Assembly (NCBI RefSeq): GCF_002218025.2
Contig: NZ_AP018681.1
Coordinates: 1,116,001 to 1,180,000 of the forward strand
Origin: Vibrio casei
GTDB taxonomy: Bacteria; Pseudomonadota; Gammaproteobacteria; Enterobacterales; Vibrionaceae
Direction: 5' to 3'
DNA: 64,000 nt
Shown: in pieces, positions 7,621 to 15,458 of the stretch
How the letters are laid out: each line of letters begins with the position of its first letter
How positions within the stretch are numbered: position 1 is the first letter of the stretch
Translations under genes and position numbers: made by a program
Notes under the pieces: model-generated
What the model saw: the letters and a program-made list of their open reading frames with translations, nothing else
The model's database searches: none
What the model was told of the DNA's origin: nothing

Positions 7621-10500
7621 ATGACAAATCTAATCAATAAGCTAAGTAACAGCCAAGAATTTATTGGGCGCCACAACGGACCCAATTCAAACGATCAACA
7701 AGCCATGCTTGATATCATCAATTCGTTGAGCGATACCAAAGCAAATAGCCTTGATGAACTGATTGCACAAACCGTCCCAGCGAATATCCGCTTAAAAGAT
7801 CCAATGGTGCTTGAAGCACCGATGAGCGAAACGGATATGCTGACGAAAATTAAAGGCATCGCGCAACTTAACAAAGTACAGCGTACCTTCATTGGACAGG
7901 GTTACTACAATACCTTTACCCCTAACGTTATTCTGCGTAATGTTTTAGAAAACCCAGGCTGGTACACGGCCTACACGCCATACCAACCGGAAATTTCACA
8001 AGGCCGTTTGGAGTCTCTACTCAATTACCAACAAATGGTCATGGATTTAACTGGCATGGACATTGCCAATGCATCACTACTTGATGAAGCGACCGCCGCG
8101 GGCGAAGCCATGACGCTTTGTAAGCGTGCTGGAAAAAGTAAAAGTAATATCTTCTTTGTCGCCAACGATGTTCATCCTCAAACCATTGAAGTAGTAAAAA
8201 CACGCGCAGAATTCATTGGTTTTGATGTGGTGATTGGTGATATCGACAGCTTAGCGCAACAAGACGTTTTTGGCGCTCTGCTTCAATACCCAAGCACCTC
8301 CGGTGAAGTTCGTGACTTAACCGATGTGATTGCCGCCGCGCAAGCCAACAAAACATTAGTCACGGTAGCTACCGATTTATTAGCATGTGCTTTATTAAAA
8401 CCTGCGGGCGAAATGGGTGCAGATGTGGTGATTGGTTCAGCGCAACGCTTTGGCGTACCAATGGGTTACGGTGGCCCGCACGCGGCATTCATGGCCACTC
8501 GTGAAAAACACAAGCGAACAATGCCTGGTCGTGTGATTGGCGTTTCCATTGATAGCAAAGGCAATCAAGCTCTTCGCATGGCAATGCAAACGCGCGAGCA
8601 ACACATCCGCCGTGAAAAAGCGACATCCAATATTTGTACTGCGCAAGCATTGCTCGCTAACATGGCGTCTTTCTACGCGGTTTATCACGGCGCAGAAGGT
8701 TTACGTACCATTGCTCGTCGTACACATCACTTCACCGCAGTATTAGCCGCAGGTTTAAAACATTCTGGTTATGAATTAGTCCATCAAACGTTCTTTGACA
8801 CCATCACTATTGATAGCCAAGAACAAACTGAGCGTTTATACCAAGCCGCTCAACATGCTGGTATGAACTTACGCAAGAGCCCAACGCAACTTGGTATAAG
8901 CTTAGATGAAACAACTAACACCAAAGATATTGAAGCCTTATTCTCCGTCTTCGGTGTAGAATGGCCAGTCAGCCACTTCTCATCTGACATTGCAGCCAAT
9001 GAGTTTGCGGCTATCCCAGAAAACTGCCGTCGTAGTTCAAGCTTCTTAACACATCCTGTATTCAATACGCATCACAGTGAAACCCAAATGATGCGCTATT
9101 TGAAAAAACTGGAAAACAAAGATTTCTCATTAACACACGGTATGATCCCGCTTGGCAGCTGTACCATGAAATTAAATGCCGCAGCTGAAATGATCCCTGT
9201 TACATGGCCAGAATTTGGTTCTATCCACCCATTTGCACCAATAGAACAAGCAGCAGGCTACACTGCATTAGCCAATTCATTAAGAAAACAATTGTGTGAA
9301 ATTACCGGCTACGATGAATTTTCGCTTCAACCTAACTCTGGCGCATCTGGTGAATACGCGGGCTTAATTGCGATTCAACGCTACCACCAAAGCCGTGGCG
9401 AAGGTCACCGTAATGTTTGCTTAATCCCAAGCTCGGCACACGGGACTAATCCAGCAACAGCGTCTATGGTTTCAATGAAAGTCATTGTTGTAAAATGCGA
9501 TCAACAAGGCAACGTTGATCTGAACGATTTAGGCGATAAGATCGAAAAACACAAAGACAATATTTCAAGCATCATGATCACCTACCCATCCACTCATGGC
9601 GTGTTTGAAGAAAACGTACGTGAAGTATGCCAAATGGTACATGCTGTTGGCGGGCAAGTGTATTTAGACGGTGCAAACATGAACGCACAAGTTGGCCTGA
9701 CCAATCCAGGCATCATTGGTGGCGATGTTTCACACCTTAACCTACACAAAACCTTCTGTATCCCACATGGCGGCGGTGGCCCAGGAATGGGTCCAATCGG
9801 TGTTAAATCTCACCTTGCCCCTTTCCTTCCTGGCCATATTGAAAATGGTGTGGTGGGTAAAGACTACGCCGTTTCTGCCGCCGATCTTGGTAGTGCCTCA
9901 ATTCTTCCTATCTCTTGGGCCTATATTTCTATGATGGGCGGACAAGGCTTAACCGAAGCCACCAAAATTGCCATCCTAAATGCTAACTACATCATGGAGC
10001 GCCTGCGTCCACATTACCCAGTGCTTTACCGTGGTGATCATGGTCGTGTTGCCCATGAATGCATTATCGATATTCGCCCACTAAAAGAAGCCAGCGGCAT
10101 TAGCGAAGAAGACATTGCAAAACGCTTAATGGATTACGGTTTCCACGCACCAACGATGTCCTTCCCTGTCGCGGGAACGTTAATGGTCGAGCCAACCGAA
10201 TCCGAAGATAAAGCTGAACTGGACCGTTTCTGTGATGCGATGATCGCAATTCGCCAAGAAATGGATAAAGTACAGCAAGGTGAATGGCCGTTAGACAACA
10301 ACCCGTTAGTTAATGCGCCACACACCCAAGCCGACTTAATGAGTGAAACTTGGGAACATCCATACACGCGTGAAGAAGCGTGTTTCCCATCAAGACAAAC
10401 AAAAGATTCAAAATACTGGCCAACCGTTAACCGTGTCGATAACGTTTACGGCGACCGTAACTTGATTTGTTCGTGTCCGAGTATTGAGAGTTACGAATAA
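7621..10500 (+). CDS. gcvP: Glycine dehydrogenase (decarboxylating), P protein
   Basis: The PLP-dependent subunit that decarboxylates glycine and loads the aminomethyl group on lipoyl-GcvH. It is a single long chain of 959 aa (E. coli 957), with both halves of the fold. The N-terminal half has [40 protein letters not shown]. The C-terminal half has [23 protein letters not shown] and [13 protein letters not shown]. The PLP Lys lies in [21 protein letters not shown], at about residue 710. It follows gcvH by 103 bp. The L protein (lpd) is not in the window, as expected for a shared subunit. Confidence 0.98.
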   Translation: MTNLINKLSNSQEFIGRHNGPNSNDQQAMLDIINSLSDTKANSLDELIAQTVPANIRLKDPMVLEAPMSETDMLTKIKGIAQLNKVQRTFIGQGYYNTFTPNVILRNVLENPGWYTAYTPYQPEISQGRLESLLNYQQMVMDLTGMDIANASLLDEATAAGEAMTLCKRAGKSKSNIFFVANDVHPQTIEVVKTRAEFIGFDVVIGDIDSLAQQDVFGALLQYPSTSGEVRDLTDVIAAAQANKTLVTVATDLLACALLKPAGEMGADVVIGSAQRFGVPMGYGGPHAAFMATREKHKRTMPGRVIGVSIDSKGNQALRMAMQTREQHIRREKATSNICTAQALLANMASFYAVYHGAEGLRTIARRTHHFTAVLAAGLKHSGYELVHQTFFDTITIDSQEQTERLYQAAQHAGMNLRKSPTQLGISLDETTNTKDIEALFSVFGVEWPVSHFSSDIAANEFAAIPENCRRSSSFLTHPVFNTHHSETQMMRYLKKLENKDFSLTHGMIPLGSCTMKLNAAAEMIPVTWPEFGSIHPFAPIEQAAGYTALANSLRKQLCEITGYDEFSLQPNSGASGEYAGLIAIQRYHQSRGEGHRNVCLIPSSAHGTNPATASMVSMKVIVVKCDQQGNVDLNDLGDKIEKHKDNISSIMITYPSTHGVFEENVREVCQMVHAVGGQVYLDGANMNAQVGLTNPGIIGGDVSHLNLHKTFCIPHGGGGPGMGPIGVKSHLAPFLPGHIENGVVGKDYAVSAADLGSASILPISWAYISMMGGQGLTEATKIAILNANYIMERLRPHYPVLYRGDHGRVAHECIIDIRPLKEASGISEEDIAKRLMDYGFHAPTMSFPVAGTLMVEPTESEDKAELDRFCDAMIAIRQEMDKVQQGEWPLDNNPLVNAPHTQADLMSETWEHPYTREEACFPSRQTKDSKYWPTVNRVDNVYGDRNLICSCPSIESYE

Positions 10501-10528
10501 ATCCTCACATTACTATGCCAATAAAACA

Positions 10529-10557
10529 AAGCGAGCACTCAATTTGAGTGCTCGCTT
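10529..10557. terminator. Strong bidirectional terminator after gcvP
   Basis: Perfect 14-bp arms AAGCGAGCACTCAA and TTGAGTGCTCGCTT with almost no spacer, lying between the convergent gcvP and yqjK-like genes. Confidence 0.85.
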
Positions 10558-10571
10558 CTTATACTTCACAG

Positions 10572-10820
10572 CTACTTGATTAAATCAAACAATAAACTGA
10601 ATTGCTTAAATCCGATCATCGAACTTTGTAACCCTTTCGTTTTATGGAGAACAATCCCACCGAGCAATGTAATGCCCAAGACATGAAGCGGTCGCCTTTC
10701 AAAATAGTCTTTGCTTTTAAGCTTTAGTAATTCAAGGGAAAGTTGTCCTTGCCTAGCCGTATTTTTACCTTCTAGCCTTCTCATCTGGATTGCTCTTTGA
10801 CGCTTGCTGAGTACAGACAT
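10572..10820 (-). CDS. YqjK-like small protein, last gene of yqjDEK-type operon
   Basis: An 82-aa basic protein. It has an Arg/Lys-rich helical N-terminus (LSKRQRAIQMRRLEGKN), the stretch KSKDYFERRPLHVLG, and a hydrophobic segment VLGITLLGGIVLH near 48-60. Position and composition match YqjK, the third gene of the enterobacterial yqjDEK set; similarity is weak and the role unknown. The ATG at 10820 has a strong GGAGG six nt upstream, so the 56-bp overlap with the end of the preceding gene is probably real and translation may be coupled. Confidence 0.65.
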   Translation of the reverse strand: MSVLSKRQRAIQMRRLEGKNTARQGQLSLELLKLKSKDYFERRPLHVLGITLLGGIVLHKTKGLQSSMIGFKQFSLLFDLIK

Positions 10821-11259
10821 CAAGCCCCTCCTTTATTTGTGCCACCGTTTGCTTGAAGCCCATAAATTGCATGATGTATTGTTGATATCGGACAAGACCT
10901 GCCAATATGACAAACAAAGCGAATAAAAAGGCGCCATAACTGATGATTAAGCTTGCCGTGAAGTAATATGTTACCACTCCGACCCCGACAGATGCGCTAA
11001 ATAGAAACAATACCAGCAAACTAATAAAGAGAATCTGACAAACAATTAAACGCTTGACCACATCGATACTGTTACTCAATTCCAATAAGAACAATTCGAA
11101 AGTTAACGTTGACCATTGTTTAGTCTGAGTTTGAAGTTGACTAAATACTTTCCACAAACCATTCAGTTCAGATGCTGACTGCTCTATATCTTCAATCACC
11201 TTCTTCTGGATTGTCTCAGACGTTTCATCTGAAAAATCAGTCTTATTATTTGTCTGCAT
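10765..11259 (-). CDS. YqjE-like phage-holin-family membrane protein
   Basis: A 164-aa protein. A polar, helical N-terminal half is followed by two hydrophobic segments (LIVCQILFISLLVLFLFSAS and IISYGAFLFALFVILAGLV) and a basic tail. This is the architecture of the YqjE / holin-X family (DUF1469) of membrane-linked, stress-induced proteins; no enzymatic role is known. I use the ATG at 11259 with AGAGG upstream rather than the GTG at 11277. It is the middle gene of the leftward yqjD-yqjE-yqjK set behind a sigma-54-type promoter. Confidence 0.75.
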   Translation of the reverse strand: MQTNNKTDFSDETSETIQKKVIEDIEQSASELNGLWKVFSQLQTQTKQWSTLTFELFLLELSNSIDVVKRLIVCQILFISLLVLFLFSASVGVGVVTYYFTASLIISYGAFLFALFVILAGLVRYQQYIMQFMGFKQTVAQIKEGLDVCTQQASKSNPDEKARR

Positions 11260-11300
11260 GGTATTGGCCTCTTTCACTTAATCGCACTTGAACCTAGGGA

Positions 11301-11549
11301 TTATTTAATAAGTTTTGAAACTGCCCAGCCAGCAAGAAAGGCACAACCAATACTTAATAATGGACGCTGTTTAATAATACTTTCAGCTTGGGATGTCACA
11401 TTCTTAACACTCTCTGAACCAGCAGCAAGCTTCTCTTCCGCTTGGTCCTTAAGCTGATCAACCGCCTCAACGGTCGCCTTTTCTGCTTTTTGGTATGCTT
11501 CTTCAATATTCTGTTTTTGTTCTGTCGTTTTCGCATTTGAATTAGGCAT
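11301..11549 (-). CDS. YqjD/ElaB-type DUF883 protein
   Basis: An 82-aa tail-anchored protein. An amphipathic Lys/Glu/Ala-rich helix (AYQKAEKATVEAVDQLKDQAEEKLAAGSES) is followed by the family signature PLLSIGCAFLAGWAVSKLIK, a single C-terminal membrane segment. E. coli members YqjD and ElaB are inner-membrane, stationary-phase proteins that bind ribosomes. Whether this one does is not shown. GGAG precedes the ATG. It is the first gene of the leftward operon and carries a long 5' leader from the promoter at 11647-11663. Confidence 0.85.
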   Translation of the reverse strand: MPNSNAKTTEQKQNIEEAYQKAEKATVEAVDQLKDQAEEKLAAGSESVKNVTSQAESIIKQRPLLSIGCAFLAGWAVSKLIK

Positions 11550-11646
11550 AAAATATCTCCGTTGTTTTTTCAGTTAGAAATAATCGTTGTGAGTATTTCT
11601 TTTTTTCACAATATTACTGTTATTAATCCGCTTACGAAGATAATGT

Positions 11647-11663
11647 AGCGAAGATCATGCCAA
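11647..11663 (-). promoter_or_regulatory. Sigma-54 (-24/-12) promoter for the yqjDEK-type operon
   Basis: The minus strand reads TTGGCATGATCTTCGCT, with the diagnostic GG and GC separated by exactly 10 nt. It agrees closely with TGGCAC-N5-TTGC. A transcript would begin near 11636, about 87 nt before the DUF883 ATG. It is almost the same sequence as the two other sites at 11831 and 15211. Confidence 0.7.
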
Positions 11664-11726
11664 CAATGAAAAGCCCTAATTTTATGAGCTTCTCATCCTC
11701 CTAAGTAACCTTCTAAATACTTTTCC

Positions 11727-11770
11727 TGTAATAATTTCATGCCTCTTCATACCAAAATGTACTTTTTACA
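11727..11770. promoter_or_regulatory. Candidate activator enhancer, two TGTA-N5-TACA-like dyads
   Basis: TGTA-CTTTT-TACA at 11758-11770 is a perfect dyad. CCTGTA-ATAAT-TTCATG at 11725-11741 is an imperfect one. Their centres are 31 bp apart, three helical turns. They lie between two divergent sigma-54 promoters, about 95-130 bp upstream of each expected start, which is the usual place for an enhancer-binding protein site. A related dyad occurs at 15284. Confidence 0.5.
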
Positions 11771-11830
11771 CTTCCGATTCAAAAAGAACTCAAAACATGT
11801 CTCAAAGTCCTTGTTTTTATGCCGATAGAG

Positions 11831-11848
11831 TTGGCATGAAACGTGCTG
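11831..11848 (+). promoter_or_regulatory. Sigma-54 (-24/-12) promoter for the PA2169-like gene
   Basis: TTGGCATGAAACGTGCTG has GG-N10-GC spacing. The expected start is near 11858, about 28 nt before the ATG at 11886. It shares TTGGCATGA with the divergent promoter at 11663. Confidence 0.65.
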
Positions 11849-11885
11849 TAATCATTAGGATAGATTTTAATTTAAAAGGAACACC

Positions 11886-12317
11886 ATGAAGAACAATGAC
11901 ATTACTTCCATCATTGAGTTAATTGAAAGTGGCAATATTATTTATGAGAAGGCCATTAACAATATGAATGATCAACGCTTAGTCAAAACACTCTTTGATA
12001 TTTATAGCGTTAAAATGTGCGCCACGATGAAACTGCGTCCTTTGTTCCATCGTTCTACAGAGTTTCAAGATGACACTCCCGTGTCATACACAATAAAAGC
12101 GCGTGAACGATATATCGACATGATGGAAAATCCACACCAAAATCAAGATGCGTTATACCTGAGACAATTAAAAGGTGTTGAAAGCAAAATATTGTTAGAT
12201 ATCGAAAATCTGCTAGAGCAAGATCCACAATGGGAAGGTAGAGGAAAGCTCATTACAGTCAAAGATGAAATGAAAAGATGCCATAAAAAAATAAACAAGA
12301 TGTATATGGCTCAGTAA
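11886..12317 (+). CDS. PA2169/DUF2383-like four-helix-bundle protein
   Basis: A 143-aa all-helical cytoplasmic protein (NNDITSIIELIESGNIIYEKAINNMNDQRLVKTLFDIYSVKMCATMKL). The pattern of long amphipathic helices and a middle linker (TEFQDDTPVSYTIKARERYIDMM) resembles the ferritin-like PA2169/DUF2383 family, often found in bacterial stress clusters. No metal-ligand set is obvious, so binding cannot be claimed. It lies directly behind the rightward sigma-54-type promoter with AAAGGA before the ATG. A second helical protein follows after 100 bp. Confidence 0.6.
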   Translation: MKNNDITSIIELIESGNIIYEKAINNMNDQRLVKTLFDIYSVKMCATMKLRPLFHRSTEFQDDTPVSYTIKARERYIDMMENPHQNQDALYLRQLKGVESKILLDIENLLEQDPQWEGRGKLITVKDEMKRCHKKINKMYMAQ

Positions 12318-12417
12318 ACCCTGTTATTTTCACTGTGATTGAGACGTTGAAATCAAGGAACTAGGCGAAATAGCGCCAATGACTAAAACGTAAATACGAT
12401 CACAAAGGAGCACCATT

Positions 12418-12822
12418 ATGTTATTGGAAGGACATCACCATTCAACACAATTAATCCACTATAAAGGGGTAGAATTCGTTCTATCTCATATTAAAGCCCA
12501 CTACTCATCTTGTGCCGACCTATTATCGTATAATTCAAATCAAAATATATCACGGTCAGCGAATCGCTTTATTAAAATAGAAAAATCCATGATTGACGAA
12601 ATCACCAAAACATTCAGTCATCAAAACGATTCTAATTTAATCATACAAACGCCAATCAGAAAGCTGAATAATTATCATGATATGTATAAAAATAATGTAG
12701 AGCTAATCCTTTTTCTCAAAGTCAGCATGAAAAAGCTCAATAATAAATCCCTATCAGCCTTTCTTTCCTACTGGGTGGCCGCCTTACAAATTGAGAATGA
12801 TGAAATGTCAAAGTACCTATAA
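12418..12822 (+). CDS. Hypothetical helical protein of the stress island
   Basis: A 134-aa protein I do not recognise. It starts MLLEGHHHSTQLIHYKG with a His cluster and is predicted mostly alpha-helical (VEFVLSHIKAHYSSCADLL; VELILFLKVSMKKLNNKSLSAFLSYWVAALQ). There is no signal peptide or certain membrane segment. Size, helicity and adjacency suggest a diverged relative of the upstream bundle protein, but I cannot align them convincingly. AAGGAG precedes the ATG. Its 3' end overlaps the tail of the convergent phosphatase ORF by 55 bp, probably because that ORF has lost its own stop. Confidence 0.6.
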   Translation: MLLEGHHHSTQLIHYKGVEFVLSHIKAHYSSCADLLSYNSNQNISRSANRFIKIEKSMIDEITKTFSHQNDSNLIIQTPIRKLNNYHDMYKNNVELILFLKVSMKKLNNKSLSAFLSYWVAALQIENDEMSKYL

Positions 12823-13568
12823 ACACAGTGCCTATAAAAAAGCACCACGTTAACTAAACGTGGTACTTTTTTATAAGTGGCTATTTTATTGTTTTTTCTG
12901 CGTTGAAGATTATTCAGTTTTGCAGTATTTCGAACATCATTGATCTGCTTTAACACTTGCTCAACACTTAAAGAAGGGTTTTTAGCTAATAAATAAGCCG
13001 CCACCACAAACACCGAACGACCTCGACCTAGCGCACAATGGACAACTACTGCTCGTGACTGATTCATTTGAGTATCAATCCAATTAAGGGTATGTCGCAA
13101 GCGAGTTAAAGAAGGGACTTTGTGGTCGAGAACAGGAATATTAAAATAGTGAAAATGGTCATCGGTCATGGCACTTTCTAGCCCGACGAATTCCGCGGTA
13201 ACATCGACAATGGCCGTGATATTGTTTTCTTTTAAATAAGATAAATCGGAAGGAAATAAGCGACGAGAAACATATAATTTTTGCCCTACTTTTTGGATTG
13301 GATCAACTTTATCTCGTTTTATTACCCATGCATTATAAACTTTTATCGCTAATAAAAAGGGAATAAATGCCCATCGAATCCACCGCGCAATTTTACCATT
13401 CTGACGTTTTCTAAAAATGGCAGGAATATCGAAGATATATGCAATACTGACGAGAGACATCGATAGAAAACACCAGAAGAAAAGTACACTCAAGACTATA
13501 TTGGGAATCCATATTGCAACCAGTAAACAGGCGATGGCGATCAAAATATAATATTTAATAATAAACAT
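12768..13568 (-). CDS. Membrane-linked dual-specificity/tyrosine phosphatase, probable frameshifted C-terminus
   Basis: A protein phosphatase-like protein with two or three N-terminal membrane segments and a CX5R catalytic loop HCALGRGRS; the upstream Asp loop is probably IPVLDHKVPS. It is a clear paralogue of the first 220 residues of the phosphatase-kinase fusion at 60234-61913 (shared YVSRRLF/YLSRRLF, DITAEF-like and VVVHCALGRGRSVFV blocks). I start it at the ATG 13568 (MFIIKYY), matching the paralogue's MIVTKYY. The longer ORF to 13655 would span the hemerythrin terminator. The last ~40 residues read through a terminator and antisense to the convergent gene. One base less in the T6 run at 12892-12897 would give a TAG at 12883-12881. 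Confidence 0.75.
   Translation of the reverse strand: MFIIKYYILIAIACLLVAIWIPNIVLSVLFFWCFLSMSLVSIAYIFDIPAIFRKRQNGKIARWIRWAFIPFLLAIKVYNAWVIKRDKVDPIQKVGQKLYVSRRLFPSDLSYLKENNITAIVDVTAEFVGLESAMTDDHFHYFNIPVLDHKVPSLTRLRHTLNWIDTQMNQSRAVVVHCALGRGRSVFVVAAYLLAKNPSLSVEQVLKQINDVRNTAKLNNLQRRKNNKIATYKKVPRLVNVVLFYRHCVYRYFDISSFSICKAATQ
12836..12873. terminator. Bidirectional terminator between the helical protein and phosphatase genes
   Basis: AAAAGCACCACGTT pairs with AACGTGGTACTTTT with one mismatch. There are A and T runs on both sides, so it works in both directions. As it stands, the phosphatase ORF runs through it. Confidence 0.8.
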
Positions 13569-13601
13569 AATAAGGGCTCTATTTCCTAATTCGTCAGTGA
13601 A

Positions 13602-13630
13602 GAAAAAAGGGCTCATATTAAGAGCCCTAT
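13602..13630 (-). terminator. Terminator of the BON-hemerythrin operon
   Basis: AGGGCTC (13608-13614) and GAGCCCT (13622-13628) pair, and the minus strand then reads six T. It ends the leftward operon that begins at 15158. Confidence 0.8.
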
Positions 13631-13679
13631 TTATTTCAGAAAAATTCATTGCCAAGCAATATAGCCAAACAATCCAACA

Positions 13680-14108
13680 TTAAGCGACTTCACGCTCGTA
13701 CTTCCGAGCCAGCGTCTCTTTTTGCTCCGAATCAAGAACCTTACCAGCAGTTTGGAAAAAGCTTTTCTCTTCTTCTTCCAAGTGATGTTCAACTTTATGT
13801 TGCAGCGTTTTCATCAAGGTTAACCAACCTGGTGATGACATGTCTGTTGAATCAAGCTGCGCAATCACTTTATCGATAACATGATGTTCTGCGATACCAT
13901 GTCGAGTCATATCAATGGATTGATCACTCTGAATTAAAGGAGCATAGAAGTGTCGCTCTTCCGCCGCAGCGTGCTTGGTTAATTCATCTTTTAAGCTAGC
14001 GTAAAATTCTCGCCTTGCTTGTGTATCGCCACTGGTTTGTAATATCGCATCCATTAAGAGTCTTTGTTTTTCATGGCTGTCTTTGAGTACATCAAATATA
14101 TTCTTCAT
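13680..14108 (-). CDS. Hemerythrin HHE domain protein
   Basis: A 142-aa cytoplasmic four-helix protein with the hemerythrin His/Glu pattern: LKDSHEKQRLL, ELTKHAAAEERHFYAPL, GIAEHHVIDKVI, and HKVEHHLEEEEKSFFQTA. These residues would hold a di-iron site that binds oxygen or nitric oxide or buffers iron. Bacterial members are often stress proteins. It is the last gene of the leftward BON / YtjA-like / lipoprotein operon, 75 nt after the lipoprotein and followed by a terminator. Its place behind the sigma-54-type promoter suggests induction with the other envelope-stress genes. Confidence 0.88.
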   Translation of the reverse strand: MKNIFDVLKDSHEKQRLLMDAILQTSGDTQARREFYASLKDELTKHAAAEERHFYAPLIQSDQSIDMTRHGIAEHHVIDKVIAQLDSTDMSSPGWLTLMKTLQHKVEHHLEEEEKSFFQTAGKVLDSEQKETLARKYEREVA

Positions 14109-14183
14109 CGTTAATGCCTACCTATCTTGATAGTTGTGATTCATCAGGGTTGGATTATCTCATTGCACTCCTAGCGTCATAAG

Positions 14184-14381
14184 TTAGCAATCTTGGTCTT
14201 CTGCATCCAAACTTTCTTTCACATTTTCACAGCTATCCTCTACTGCGTTTTGAGTTTGTTCAGCCGTGTCATCAATCTTTTCACCGGCTTTTTCCATAGG
14301 ACCTTCATCACTACATGCCGCTAACGCAAATGCCATACCAAGAATGACTAAAAAACGATAACCAATAGATTTAATATTCAT
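14184..14381 (-). CDS. Small predicted lipoprotein
   Basis: A 65-aa protein with a signal peptide and lipobox ALAAC (Cys 23), followed by an acidic helical tail (MEKAGEKIDDTAEQTQNAVEDSCENVKESLD) and a final DC. It resembles entericidin- or YgdR-like tiny lipoproteins in build only. The two extra Cys near the end could form a disulfide. Residue +2 after the lipid Cys is Ser, so outer-membrane sorting is likely by the Lol rule. It lies 9 nt after the YtjA-like gene with GGAG before the ATG, firmly in the operon. Confidence 0.75.
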   Translation of the reverse strand: MNIKSIGYRFLVILGMAFALAACSDEGPMEKAGEKIDDTAEQTQNAVEDSCENVKESLDAEDQDC

Positions 14382-14390
14382 AAAATACTC

Positions 14391-14561
14391 CTAACGCTTA
14401 CTTTTATTAATTAAGATCATTACCACTGAAATAAGTAATGAAATAACAAATATATAGAATAGAATTTTTGCGATTGATGCCGCTGCGCCAGCGATACCAC
14501 CAAAACCCAATACCGCAGCAATTAATGCCACAACTAAAAAGATTAAAGCCCAGCGAATCAT
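14391..14561 (-). CDS. YtjA-like DUF1328 small membrane protein
   Basis: A 56-aa protein: [20 protein letters not shown], then [20 protein letters not shown] and a KSKR end. This is the DUF1328/YtjA signature of two membrane helices with a GGIAG turn. In E. coli ytjA lies next to osmY, and here it follows the BON (OsmY-like) gene by 48 nt, so the pairing is conserved. The function is unknown; it belongs to the stress-induced membrane peptides. AAGAAG precedes the ATG. Confidence 0.85.
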   Translation of the reverse strand: MIRWALIFLVVALIAAVLGFGGIAGAAASIAKILFYIFVISLLISVVMILINKSKR

Positions 14562-14609
14562 GATTCTTCTTCCATATTTTTATTTAATGATTGAGATAAA
14601 ATTAAAGGG

Positions 14610-15158
14610 TTACTTCATCACTTCTAATTTATCGATAACGTTATCAACATCGGTGGTGTTCTTGGCAATAGAAAGCGCAAGATCATGTTCTGCATCCGTT
14701 TTTACCGAACCGGTTAATGTCACTTCTTTATTTTTTGTTTCAACTTGAACATCCGTACCACTGACATTGGTATCCATTAATAAGCGTGTTTTCACAACCG
14801 TCGTAATTTTAGTATCGGTTAACATATCGGTCGTATCGTTACTCTTTTTATCCGATTTATTTAAAACCGTTAGCTCATTATTTACCGAATCGACGCCTTC
14901 TAAACCAGACACCAATTCTTCCGCTAGCGCTTTTTCAGTATCATTATCAACCGAACCAGTCAGCGTTACTTCTTTATTTTTAACAGCGGTATTGATATCA
15001 AAAGAATTTAAATTGGTATTGAGTAGGAGAGTCGTCTCAGCTTTACCATCAATCCATGCATCCATCGATTCTTTTTCCCACGTATTTACGGCAAGTGCTG
15101 ATGTAGATGTAGCGGCAATGGCGGTCGTTAGTGCAATTTTAGCTGCGATATTTTTCAT
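14610..15158 (-). CDS. Periplasmic BON-domain protein, OsmY-like
   Basis: A 182-aa exported protein with a signal peptide ending near TSTSALA. Two BON domains follow: KAETTLLLNTNLNSFDINTAVKNKEVTLTGSVDN at about 40-75 and KTRLLMDTNVSGTDVQVETKNKEVTLTGSVKTDAEHDLALSIAK at about 122-168. BON domains bind phospholipid or proteins at the envelope, and OsmY is a periplasmic stress chaperone in E. coli. It is the first gene of the leftward operon, 27 nt from the expected sigma-54 start, with GGAG before the ATG. Two BON repeats match OsmY, and the YtjA-like neighbour supports the assignment. Confidence 0.88.
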   Translation of the reverse strand: MKNIAAKIALTTAIAATSTSALAVNTWEKESMDAWIDGKAETTLLLNTNLNSFDINTAVKNKEVTLTGSVDNDTEKALAEELVSGLEGVDSVNNELTVLNKSDKKSNDTTDMLTDTKITTVVKTRLLMDTNVSGTDVQVETKNKEVTLTGSVKTDAEHDLALSIAKNTTDVDNVIDKLEVMK

Positions 15159-15192
15159 TACTTACTCCTTTGATTTTAATTACTATTACAAA

Positions 15193-15211
15193 CAAGCAAC
15201 CATCATACCAA
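15193..15211 (-). promoter_or_regulatory. Sigma-54 (-24/-12) promoter for the BON operon
   Basis: The minus strand reads TTGGTATGATGGTTGCTTG, GG-N10-GC, a very good match to the sigma-54 consensus. Transcription would begin near 15184, 26 nt before the BON ATG. Confidence 0.75.
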
Positions 15212-15283
15212 CACTTTAACTCATTGTTTTAGTTGAAAATAAAATAAAATACCATGTCATTTGAAATCATCACCTTAGCCAAG

Positions 15284-15300
15284 CATGTATTATTTACATG
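15284..15300. promoter_or_regulatory. Candidate enhancer dyad CATGTA-N5-TACATG
   Basis: A perfect 17-bp dyad CATGTATTATTTACATG centred about 108 bp upstream of the expected BON start. The core TGTA-N5-TACA is the same as at 11758-11770. The string TGTACTTTTTA (11758-11768) also recurs at 15308-15318. Probable binding site of the activator encoded at 15459. Confidence 0.55.
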
Positions 15301-15458
15301 GGTGGCCTGTACTTTTTATTCATCGTAGATTTAACTGTCTTCCCACCAAAGCCCCCACCAAGATAGGAATACCTAGCAATACATTCATATTTTAAATGCT
15401 TCATGCTATTCTCATTCTCGTTTCCTTCCCTATTCAGCCTTGCTAAGAGAGCGCGATC

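Noticed and set aside
13569..13655. N-terminal extension of the phosphatase ORF to 13655
   Set aside because: It spans the hemerythrin terminator, and the paralogue begins at the residue matching the ATG at 13568.
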